Shown here piece after piece: positions 25,780 through 37,400 of a stretch of 64,000 nt of DNA (position 1 is its first letter; each line of letters begins with the position of its first letter). Where the stretch lies: contig NC_064439.1 of the NCBI RefSeq assembly GCF_023343835.1, positions 24,616,933-24,680,932 on the forward strand, in the 5' to 3' direction. Source of the DNA: Lagopus muta. Its lineage: Eukaryota; Chordata; Aves; Galliformes; Phasianidae. The notes below the pieces were generated by a model that saw only the letters and a program-made list of their open reading frames with translations, ran no database searches and was not told the origin of the DNA. The position numbers were made by a program, and so were the translations under genes.

Positions 25780-26330
25780 GCGCGCAGCGCACCCACCTCC
25801 ACTGGGAGGGGGGGCGCTGTGGTGCCGCTGCGTGACGTCACCACACCAATCACCAGAACACTCCCAACACGGAAGTGAGAGCGCGCTCCCGACCACCGGA
25901 AGGAGCTGTGCGGAAGGGCGTTCATCGCGCGCCGGAAGTGCAGTTGTTGTCCTTTCCTCACCGCTCCGCAGCCGGAAGCGGAGCCCTGCCGTCGTTTGTC
26001 CCCGCGGCCGGAGGCTCCGGCTGGCCGCGGGTCGCGCCACGGCGGTGTCGCAGCGTTCGCGGGTGGGTGAGCGGCCGCCGCGCCCGGGGATGGGTGGGGG
26101 TTGGCTGCTGCTCTTGCTACGGGCTGGCCCTGCTGCCGCGACGTCTCTGCGGGCCTCGGCGGCTTCCTCGTTCCCGCAGAGCGGGGCGGCGGTAAGGCGG
26201 GCCGGACTCCGGACCGAGTAGGGGCTGGGCTGAGGCGGGAGGAGGGGAGCGCTGGGAGCGGACAGCGGGTGTGGAGAGGAGGCCCGGTGGCAGCAAGTGA
26301 TGCTTCTTTCTGCCTTTTCCCGATACGGTA
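25780..26330 (+). promoter_or_regulatory. MIOS: CpG-island promoter of MIOS
   Basis: GC content and CpG frequency rise sharply here. The core has a palindromic TGACGTCA (CREB/ATF site) at 25833-25840 and a CCAAT box at 25846-25850. Five ETS-type GGAAG motifs follow, beginning at 25871, 25898, 25912, 25934 and 25974, two of them in the full CGGAAGTG form. There is no TATA box. This is the usual architecture of a housekeeping promoter. The transcription start probably lies between about 25900 and 26050. Confidence 0.75.
25950..26191 (+). other. MIOS: MIOS non-coding first exon (approximate)
   Basis: A strong donor, GCGGCG followed by GTAAGG, sits at 26192 in the CpG island. The acceptor TTCTTAACAG at 27031-27040 opens exon 2. 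The exon start is only estimated from the ETS cluster. An alternative donor GTGGGT exists near 26062. An open frame beginning at 26090 crosses this junction (see findings). Confidence 0.5.
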
Positions 26331-27040
26331 AATCTTTTGTTTTTCCCAGCCGTAAGAAAAATTTGTAGGAATGACAAGGTCGTTTCCTTTGTATGTAGGA
26401 GCGTGTAAGGATTCTGGACGTGGGGCTCCTGCAGGAATCAGTGGAACTGACAACAACGTGGGTTTATGTGTGCTGCTAGGCCACGTGCAAAGACCTGGTG
26501 ACAGCAGGGCAGAAGGTGGAACTGGGAGCAGCAGAAGGAGGTGATGCATGTAAATCTTTATAGTTACAGAAATCTTCAAGTAGGGTAAGCCTTTGTAGGT
26601 TATAGATGGAACTTTAAACAAGGCAGACAGACTCTAATATCTGTGAATTAGTGCATTTCAATTAGACAGAGACATTTTCTACTGCGTGTTTTAGGGATTG
26701 GCCCTTTCCTGGCAGCACACCCACACATCACGATGTATCATGTTTTGGTTGATGCTCTCTTCCATAATAAGCAATACTGGTATTGCTGGAGGTTGTGAAC
26801 ACACTGCTGTTGGTTTGTAGGTGGCTGTGTGGTTTCTGCCCCAGTCAATGTATCTTAGCAAAAACAGGGCATGTCATGGCTTAATGTGAGAAATGCTTAG
26901 TTTTGGCTTTAAATGTGTGCACACAATAAACTTGGGCTAAAAGCAGTGGAGAAAAATATTCTTTTTTTTTTTAATGCTGATCTGAGATGAAAAAGGAATT
27001 TGGATTTTGATAACATTCCTACAAATGATTTTCTTAACAG

Positions 27041-28407
27041 TTTTCGTATGAATGGATGTCACCAGAATCTTCCTACAGCAGTTTAAGTTGTTTGTGAACT
27101 CACCTTAAACATGAGTGGCTCCAAACCTGATATTCTTTGGGCCCCACATCACGTCGACCGTTTTGTTGTGTGTGACTCAGAATTGAGCCTTTATCACATT
27201 GAATCTGCTGTAAGTTCAGAACTCAAGGCAGGGTCCTTGCGTTTATCCGAAGAAACTACTGCCACGCTGTTGTCAATAAATTCGGATACACCGTATATGA
27301 AATGTGTGGCTTGGTATCCCAAGTATGATCCTGAATGTCTTCTTGCTGTTGGACAGGCCAATGGTCGAGTGGTGCTTACGAGCCTTGGTCAAGACCACAA
27401 CTCAAAATCTAAAGATTTGATAGGGAAAGAGTTTGTTCCCAAGCACGCGCGACAGTGCAACACTCTAGCATGGAACCCACTAGATAGTAACTGGCTTGCT
27501 GCTGGATTAGATAAACACCGGGCTGACTTTTCAGTATTGATCTGGGATATCAGTAGCAAATATGCTCCAGAGACTGCAGTTGCTACAGAGAAAGTGAGAC
27601 TTTCAACAGGAGATCCGGAAGCAGGACTAGTGGTAACAAAGCCACTTTATGAGTTAGGGCAGAACGATGCTTGTCTCTCCCTTTGTTGGCTTCCACGGGA
27701 TCAGAAGCTTCTTTTAGCTGGAATGCATCGCAATCTGGCTATCTTTGATCTGAGGAATACAAGCCAAAAAATATTTGTAAATACCAAGGCTGTCCAAGGA
27801 GTGACTGTTGATCCGTATTTCCATGATCGTGTAGCTTCCTTCTATGAAGGCCAAGTTGCCATATGGGATTTAAGAAAGTTTGAAAAGCCAGTTCTGACAT
27901 TGACAGAGCAACCAAAACCTTTAACAAAAGTCGCATGGTGTCCAACAAGGACAGGACTGTTAGCTACTTTAACAAGGGATAGTAATATCATTAGGCTGTA
28001 TGATATGCAGCATACTCCCACGCCTATTGGAGATGAAACTGAGCCTACAATAATTGAAAGAAGTGTCCAACCATGTGAAAACTACATTGCCTCATTTGCC
28101 TGGCATCCCACAAGTCAAAATCGAATGGTGGTAGTGACTCCCAATAGAACTATGTCTGACTTTACAGTTTTTGAAAGAATTTCTCTTGCATGGAGTCCAG
28201 TGACATCCTTAATGTGGGCTTGTGGGCGACACTTATATGAGTGTACAGAAGAAGGAAAGGCCAGCTCCTTGGAAAAGGATATAGCGACCAAAATGCGGCT
28301 CCGAGCTTTATCAAGGTATGGCCTTGATACTGAACAAGTTTGGAGAAATCACCTTCTAGCTGGAAATGAAGATCCTCAGCTGAAATCACTTTGGTACACT
28401 CTGCACT
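27041..28407 (+). CDS. MIOS: MIOS exon 2: 5' UTR, start codon and WD40 propeller
   Basis: The acceptor AG is at 27039-27040 and translation starts at 27111 (AACATGAG), giving [10 protein letters not shown] as in other vertebrates. The 70-base leader part holds two further ATG codons (27049 and 27056 regions), so upstream frames exist. The exon covers residues 1-433. It ends after T of a split Phe codon at 28407. Open reading continues into the intron and stops at TAA 28446-28448. Confidence 0.95.
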
Positions 28408-31400
28408 ATATCCTTTATTTTACTGTGGTTTATATTTTAAAGAAGTAATGCACCCCTTTAAGCATGAACGGGTTGTGTGAAGTGTGTAAAAGTCTAAATA
28501 CAATGCAGTGTCCTGTGAAAGGCCTGTGTTAAGAGAATATGAGTTTTAACTTTGAAGAAGTGTTTTTTCAAATTCTTTGGAAAAAAATAAGCTTCCTATA
28601 CATGTAAATACTTATGAAGCAGTATACTGAAGATATGGATCAAAAACTTACAGGAAACAAAGGTCCCCTAGTTTATGCTGGCATTAAGTCAATTGTGAAG
28701 TCATCTTTGGGTAAGAATGTTCTAACTTTGATAAGTTATATTACAGTATATTTACAAAATGAAGCACTCACGACTTTGTCTTTAAAAATGGTTGAAGGAG
28801 GCTGCAGAAATAAAGTGCATCAGTCTGTATTTTAATATATATCGTAAATACAGAAATGTAAGTGAACAGTTAATATTACAGTGATTTCCTGAATTGTTTG
28901 TTTTCTTTGAAGATCATCAGTAGAACAAAATAACCTCAGAGGTAGAACTTCATCTGAGCTGTTTCAAACATTTAGCTGTTGACTATGGCACCAAAAGGTC
29001 TTGCTCCCTGCATAACTATTTGTTGTATTTTTCAAAGTTCTACATGGGAGTATAGTTCTAAAGGCTAACTTTACTGTAGCCGAAGTACATTTGTATGTTT
29101 AGAGAGGCTACATTATTTTGAAGTGGCAGTCATTCATTGTGTATCACATTACGCCTCTTAAGCTGAGTTATTTTTTAGGGGATTCTTACTTGAATCTTTT
29201 CCTCTCTATTCATTAGGTGTCTTATTAATATTTGATTTGCTTGATTGGGGGAGGGGGGGGAGGGGGGAGGATAACAAAAGCAACTCTTGAGTGTTGGGAA
29301 TGTTTCTAGCACATTGATGCTTGCTGAGGAGAACTGGTAGAGCAGGTGCTTGACTGTATTTTCAAATTGAATGCACTGATCAGTCCTGTCTTGGTAACAG
29401 GAACCTCCACAATCTTAGGGTGAAGAGGAAAGAAAGACAGACTTAGGGAGTAAGTGTCAAGTTTAGATGTGTGACTTTTAGGAGATCAGAATAAAATCAT
29501 TTGCTATCTGCTGCTCCTTACCATGTAGTTACTGTTGATGTTAATTGAGTAGTAAAGTGGGATACTTGGCTTCTATGTTCTGTTTTATGATTGAAATCAA
29601 AGCGTTGCAGTTGCAATTTAGGTTATGGTTTAAGCATAATTTAACATACTGTTCCCATTTTAGGAACAACTGAGAACCTCAGGCACAGCAGGAGTGGATC
29701 TGATAGACAGGCAGATATTATTCAGTATCTGAGTGAGGAGAGATCCTTGGCTTTGCAGCTCTGTGGGTGGATAAAGAAGGGAACAGACTTAGATGTGGAA
29801 CCTTTCTTAAATTCATTGGAACAGGAAGGAGACTGGGAGCGAGCTGCTGCTGTAGCACTGTTCAATTTGGACATACGGCGGGCAATACAAATTCTAAATA
29901 AAGGTGCTTCCTCAGGAAAAGGTTTGTATTGTGTTTTGTGTCCTTTCTTTTGGGGGTACATCACCTGAGTAGATGCTTACGGAAACAGGATTTTGGAAGG
30001 TGGTGTGGAAAATATGCCTGCTGTCTTTTACAGTACTTATTTGAATTGGCTGTATTGGAGCCTCAGAATCTGACAAATCCTATTATCTCTTCACTCCTCA
30101 CACTGTAGTATGCTTTATATGTAATTAAAACGTTGTAAATATTGATACGTACCACAGAAAACGTTACACCCAAAAGTAACCCACTCAAAAGTGGTGGGAT
30201 TTTTTTTCTTTTAATGTAATTGCAGGTGGGTCAGATGTCAGGTCTGCTTCGGTTGGGCTGTATGCAGCTTTCTGCCAGTGCAGTGGCTGGAATAACTGAA
30301 ATAAAATATTCAAAGTTTACAGAAGGCATTAGTTCTGAAATATTGTTTGGGAAAGTGACAATGTATGAAGGTGGATTTAATGATTTTAGAGCTAGTTTTA
30401 GTTCCTCCTGGGACTCTGATTTGCATCTGTTCTCTTATTAAATTTAAAATAGTGACTTAGCACCAAAGTATGTTGGTATGAGATGAAGAAAACTGTTAAG
30501 GTTCTTCTGTTTTTAATATTTTTGGAGGCTGGGGGAGGTGTGTGCATTTTTTGGGTCGGGAGAAGGTTCAGAACAGGGTCTGGCTTTGTTTGAATTAGAA
30601 AACAGGAAACATTTTCTGACAGAGTATTTAGATGAAATTAGTATAATGATTTTAGGAAATGTATTAACTTCAAACTCTTGTATGTCCTTTTTTTTTTTTT
30701 TTAAAAAAAATCCTGAACTTAAATATTCTTTCATTTTTTTCATTAAACCAGGTGATCTGAACCTTAATGTAGTAGCAATGGCTCTGTCAGGCTATACAGA
30801 TGAGAAGAACTCACTTTGGAGAGAAATGTGCAGTACTCTAAGACTGCAGTTGAACAATCCCTACCTGTGTGCTATGTTTGCTTTTCTGACAAGTGAGTCT
30901 GGTTCATATGATGGTGTTTTGGTGAGTAAATTTATGTTAAATTTCTTTAAATAATAGTTATGCATATAAATACGTGGATGTCAGTAAAGTGAGCATTGTG
31001 TCAGTGTGAAAATTATATGAAATATGCAGAGGCAGTCAAAACATCCAACATAACTCACACAGTTGTTAGGGGATTTTGTTTATCTTTTTTAGCATGCAAT
31101 TCTTAAGCCATTAGAAATGTGTTCTCAAAATAACATAAGCTGATAGGAAAAAAGCAGGAGAGAGGTTAATGATCTGGGTGCAGGAGTGAGGTACATCCTC
31201 AGCAAGTTTGCTGATAATTAATGTGGGAGGTGTTGCTGACTAGTTGGAGGGATGACAGATCTTACAAAGGGATCCAGATGGATGGGAGCACTGGGCCATC
31301 AGCAATGGCAAGGAGCTTAACAAACGAAAATGCCAGGTTTGCACCTGGGATAGAGCAGTGCTGGATAAAAACAGAAACTGGGGGATGAGTGGCTGGAGAG

Positions 31401-34400
31401 GAGTTCTGCAGGAAAGGACTTGGGGGTACTGGTGACAGCAATTCAGTACAAGCCAATAGTGTGCCCTGGCAGCCAAGGAGAAAACTATTTTGAGTGGCAT
31501 TAAGCATAGCACAGCCAACTGGTCAAAAGAGGTGATTATCCCTCTGCATATAGCATTAGTACAGCTTCACCTTGAATACTGTGTGCATTTCTGGGCTCCA
31601 CAATATGACAATTATGTTAAGGTCCCTTAAAGTATCCAGAGAAGGCATCAATTCTGGGAACAGAGCTGTAAGGTCTATTCTGTGAGGGGAAGCTGAAGGC
31701 ACCTGGGTTGTCCCAGGTGGACAGGGAGCTGGAGGCTGAAGAAGGCTGGAGAAGAGGAGTCCAAGAGGTGGCCAAAAGCTCTCTGCAGCTCCCTGAGGAG
31801 CGGGAGGTCTGGACTGTGCTCCTGGGAACTGATGACAGAATGTTCAGGAATGGTACAGAGCTGTGCCAGGGGAGGCTCAGGCTGGATATAAGGAGAAACT
31901 TCATCCCTGTGAGGATGGTCAAACACTGGAGCAGTCTTCCTAGTGAGATGGTTGGTGCCACACACCTGTTGGTGATCATGAGGCATTTGGGCAGTGCCTT
32001 CAATAGTGTGCTTTAACTATTGATTAGCCCAACATAGTTGGACTTGCTAATCTTTGTAGGTCCCTTCCAAATGACGAAAGATGAGAGAATTGGGCTTATT
32101 TAGCTTAGAGAAGGGAAGGCTCCAGGGAGACTCATTGTGGCCTTCCAGTACTTGGAGGGAGCATATAAATGGGAGGGGTTTATGACTGTTTACAAGTGTG
32201 GATGGTGATAGGACAAGGGGGAATGGTTTCAAACTGAGACAGGGGAGGCTTGAGTCAGATATTAGGAGTTTTTCACACAGTATAATGATGCACTGGAACA
32301 GGTTGCCCAAGTAGGTTGTGGATGCCCCATCCCTGCAGGCATTCAAGGCCAGGCTGGATGTGGCTCTGGGCAGCCTGGTCTGGTGGTTGGTGACTGTGCA
32401 CGTAGCAGGGGGATTGAAAATGGATGATCTTTGAGGTCCTTTTCATCCCAGGCCATTCTATGATTCTATGAACTGTTCTATTCTAATAAGAGAAATGCAG
32501 GAAACAGTAGGTGCAGAGAAGTTTTTGTGATGCTGTCTTTGCGCTGAATTGTATTTCATTTGTTCTTGTTTAATTGTTAAAATATTTTTGGAGGATGAAA
32601 TAATAAACAATTTTATATCTTCTAGAATTGATATAAAGAGGATGCTAAATCTGTAATCATGAGATATTTCACGTTTTGGAGAAGTAACATACTTGATCCT
32701 TAGTTAGAGAATAATGGATATGCTTGATTTAACCCACATGTAGAAGAGTAATTGGCCCACAAATGTTAAAGAGAAGGATAACAAAATATGATATATTTAG
32801 GCTATTAAATAAGAATAAAGTAAGAATCCCAGAGGAGAAAACGTTTTCTGTGAGGAAGAGAGAATGCTCTTGTTCTCTGGGTGTTAGGTAATGATTTTAT
32901 ATAGGCACAGCTAAGTACCAGGGTGAATGTAATCAAGGTGTTTTTCTTCTTGTGTGCATGATGTAGCAAAAGGATTAAAAAGCAGCAAGTAAATGTTGCA
33001 TGCTGCATGTTGGGTGCCAATATACTTTTGAGAAATTGATGTTTCGGGTATTGTCATTTTATTATTACTATTTTCTTCAGTTGTGCTTTTAGGAAAACTG
33101 AAGTAGTGGGGCTAGGCTTTTTATAAATATGGAAGAAGAAGGGTTGTTTGTTCTACTTTTTGTGACTTATTGAGACTCTTGGCTATATGTGCTAGAAACA
33201 CTATAGCCTAGCCCTGATTGTAATTATGTGATTTGTAAAACTTCTGTTTACTGTATAGTTTCAAAAAGCACGTACAGTGTGTTGTACCAGGCTTTTCTGC
33301 CACAGGAGCAGATTGTTCCAGGTAGCCACAGTCTCAGTCTATATCTGCCTATATCTGAGCATAAACTAATCAGTTGATATTTGGTGTTAGCTTTCTTCTG
33401 GTGCATTCTTTGTACGTAATCAAATTCATAATATTAGCTGTACAATAAGATAAATGATCCTACTTTTAGAAGCAGTGTATTGAAATCTTGTAAGTTTGCA
33501 TGTGATGGTGATATTCCCATTTTTCTCTCCTAAGTATGAAAATAATGTGGCAGTACGAGACAGAGTGGCATTTGCTTGCAAGTTCCTCAATGATGCTCAG
33601 GTAAGCCTATGGTTACACTTTCAAGCAAACTGTTAAGCTGGGGTTTATTTAGTGAGATGAAAATTTGAGGTGGGAGGGTGAAGCAGGGTATCATAAGGGA
33701 TTTGGTTTTTCCTCACAGTAGGATATAAGCTATGGTATATTTTTTTCTCCCTCTCTCTTAATTTTTTTTTAAAGTAAATAATGTTCTAGACTTATTCGTT
33801 TTAAAAATCATATCACATTAGCTAAATGCTTTACTGGACAGTATTTGTGTTTGGTATTTATTTCCAGACATTTACGTTCTCTTGAAAAAAGCCTTTATTT
33901 TGCAGTAGGAATGTTTTCCTTTGAATATACAGGAGTGTATGGAAAAACTGGTGATCTCCTCCTTTTTGCTCTTTGCATCAGGAGGTTTAAAGTACACTGA
34001 TATTTAAATTCTCGGTATATAGTGGATACAGCCATACACATTTTCCTGTACAACATGCAGCAAGCAGTGTGTACTGTTAGCAAAAGATACTCTTAAACTT
34101 TAAAAAAGTTTTGCTATATGCATTAAATTAATTACAGGGGATGTACAAACAGCAAAAGTTAAGTAATTTCTTTTTATAGCTGAACAGATTTATTGAGAAG
34201 CTGACGAATGAAATGAAAGATGCTGGGAATTTAGAAGGAATACTGTTGACAGGGCTGACAAAAGATGGTGTGGACTTAATGGAAAGTTACGTTGACAGAA
34301 CAGGCGATGTCCAGACAGCAAGCTATTGCATGTTACAGGTTAGTGTCTCTCTCAAAAATGAATCTTTGCATTAGAGAACTAAACATTGTTTATTTAGCAG

Positions 34401-37400
34401 TATAGCACTGATTCTTATGAACTAAAAAGTATATTCTGTAGTAAGTTTTGACAGTAGATAGCCAGATGGTTTTGTGCAATCATATGAAACACTTGATAAC
34501 TACAAACTTATATATTTAAGCTGTCTCAGTCAGAGAAAGTGAAGACAAGGGGAAGACAGGAAAAGAAAAATAGTTGAGCAGTTGAGTAGTTGAACTACTG
34601 CTGTGTTTTCTGATAGGTTCAAAATAGGCTTTTTTTGCTTCCAGGGTTTTGTTAGAGAACTGCTGTAAGGTAGAGGGTTTTTTTTGTCTTTGGGTGGATG
34701 TTGGTTTTGGTTTTTGTTTTGAGCTTATCTTGGTCCTTACTGGCACAGTTGGAGTTACTACCAGCGCTGTGTTTGACTACGTATGTAACCATAGGAATGG
34801 TATGAACTCAGATGGGCTACAGAAATGTATAACCTGAGTTTTTAGGAGAACAGCAGCACGAGTATTCTCAACCTGAAAGGCAGACTGAAGAAAACTTTTA
34901 TCAAACTCGTGTTAAATATTTCCAAATATCATCTCTGTCAATGCAAATTATGCTATTATTTCCTGTATTTTGTATTATGTACTGGTAAAGCCTTTTCAAA
35001 AAGTGAATAACTTGTGTTGTGCATATTCAGTATATGTCTGACCATTTTTCCTTTCTCTTTAGGGTTCTCCATCAGAAGTACTTAAGGATGAAAGGGTTCA
35101 GTACTGGATTGAGAACTATAGGAATCTTTTAGATGCTTGGAGGTTTTGGCACAAACGTGCAGAATTTGATATCCACAGAAGTAAGCTGGATCCCAGTTCA
35201 AAACCTTTAGCTCAGGTAAATGTGATTCTTACATGAAGTATGACCAATTCAGGAAGGCAACGTGGTACTTAAAAAGAAAAAAATAAATTCCTGGCTGCAT
35301 CTTGGCTTTCGTGAGGAAAAGAAAGGAAAGGAAAGATTTCAATTAAGGATACTCCAAATCAATGTTTTGTGTTCTATTTGTTGTTTTTATTCATTTTGTT
35401 AATATTTTTAAAAATGTTGTTCAGAGGAAGAACTTAACTGTTTTAGTAGGAAGTAAGGAAGTAAACAAATTTACATACATTCTAATCTAGGAAGTGCCAT
35501 TTTATTCAATCATTATTTGATGTGTTTTTTCTTAAGTCTTTTCCTGTAACAGAAACTCATCTTTCAGAATCTGTAATGTTTCCACACTTTTTTTCGTGTG
35601 AAACTGTGGGTTTTTTTCTTCCAGCATTGAAAAACAAAATGGGAAACTTTTCCTAGTGAGTTCTTCATCATGATGAGGATGGTGCTGAAACTAGGGAAAG
35701 AAACCAGGACCAGTTCAAATTGGTTCTCGTTTAACTCAACCTGTGAAGCCTTTGAGTCTGAAGTGAATAGCAGCTTTCCTTATCAGCTCAGAGCATAAGC
35801 TAAACTGAAAAATGACACCCTGTCCAAATATTATCTGGTACTGTTTTTACTCAAAATGTTCTGCCTACAGCAACTCCTATTTGCTCATGCCTGCTAATAT
35901 GTGCATTATAAGCCTTGGGGACTCAAGGATTTCTAAGGAAGGCTGTTTTGAGTCACATTCTTCACAACTTTTTAAAGAGAACTCCATCTATACTGCTCCA
36001 AGTGAGGAGCTGAATTTACTGCTCCTGCCTTACATGAACATCAGTAATTCCTAAAGAGCTGAAAGTAATGCTTTTCCCTGTATTATACCTCAACTTGTGA
36101 CATAAGGTATGCAGGTAAAGATTATTAGGCAAATCCTCATGTTGTGGACTGTAAACTGAGTCACTTGAGTAGAAAGATGGAGAGGCCTGTAGACTGAGTA
36201 AGCTTAGTTTCTTTAGTTACCTGACATGTAACTTCTTATATTCTTAAATGGTATCTCTCCAAGCAGTAACAGTTTTATGGGGTTTTATGTGCTGTTGAAG
36301 TACACGGGCAGCATTGAGGCCTATTCCTCAGAACTGCATGTCAAGTCTATAAGCCAAGATGTTAGCAACACCTTCGCAAGACTTTCCAGCGCAGTCTTTA
36401 GAACATCTACTAAATCAAATCTTCACTAGCTTGAGCAAATTCACTTATAATTATAGTAGAAATTGAAACAAACTGAAAAACTAATGGGCTTTTGTTCTCT
36501 TTAGGTGTTTGTGAGTTGCAATTTCTGTGGAAAATCAATCTCCTACAGCTGTTCAGCCATTCCTCATCAGGGGCGAGGTTTCAGCCAGTATGGGGTTAGT
36601 GGTTCACCAACGAAGTCAAAAGTTACCAGCTGCCCTGGTTGTCGTAAGCCACTTCCTCGCTGTGCACTTTGCTTGATAAATATGGGAACTCCAGTCTCCA
36701 GTTGTCCAGGTACAATGTACTCATTTTATGTTATTCAGCTGGGATCCTCATTAGAGGCCTAATTAGCAGTTCCTGAAAGAAGATCTTCTGTTGCACTTTT
36801 TCCTCTTATTTGTACTCGTACTGTAAATACTTTAATTAAAGAGAGACTGTAGTAGAGAACACATTTACATCCCATCCAATATTTTGATTAAGCCTATATC
36901 TTTTTTTGTGTGTGTCAGACTGTATGCATGGTTACCTCGTTCTGGCCATTTTTTCCAGTGATATTGGTAGTAGAATTCCACAGCTTAAACAGGAGAAAAA
37001 GATTTGGATATTGGGTGCTTGGTGTTATGAGCTTTGACATTGAACTGGGAGATATGTTTTCTTGGGATGAACTGTTGGGAGCCTGCACGAATCTTGTAAT
37101 GTAAATCAACTGCTCCTTAATTGGAAGAGGAAATAAATGTAATGTGTATATGTATACTCTCTGTGACTAAATGTGAAAGAATGTATGGGTCCTGCTGGAA
37201 GAGCTAAGAGATGCTATTGCTAGAATCTCTTGGTTCTGAATTCTTGAACACAGCAGTATACAAGGTCTAAGTAAAATTAATTTTTTTCCATATTTTTAGG
37301 TCAGTCTTGTTGAAGAGCTATGAGCAGCTGTACAGTTGTCATCTATTTATATCTCTCTCATTCTTTCACTGCTCCGTGACATGACTTGTTACTGAATTAT

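Noticed and set aside
25722-26621. Open frame of 299 codons on the minus strand over the MIOS CpG island
   Set aside because: It spans an island where stop codons are rare, has low-complexity Ala/Pro/Arg/Ser composition, no recognisable domain, and lies antisense across the MIOS promoter and first exon.
28541-28560. Alternative U12 branch candidate TTTTAAC in the MIOS AT-AC intron
   Set aside because: It is more than 50 bases from the 3' splice site, whereas U12 introns need roughly 10-20 bases; TTCCTATAC at 28593-28601 fits better.
35665-35765. Possible C/D box snoRNA in a MIOS intron (ATGATGA near 35670, CTGA near 35758)
   Set aside because: No convincing terminal stem or internal C'/D' boxes; both motifs are short enough to occur by chance.
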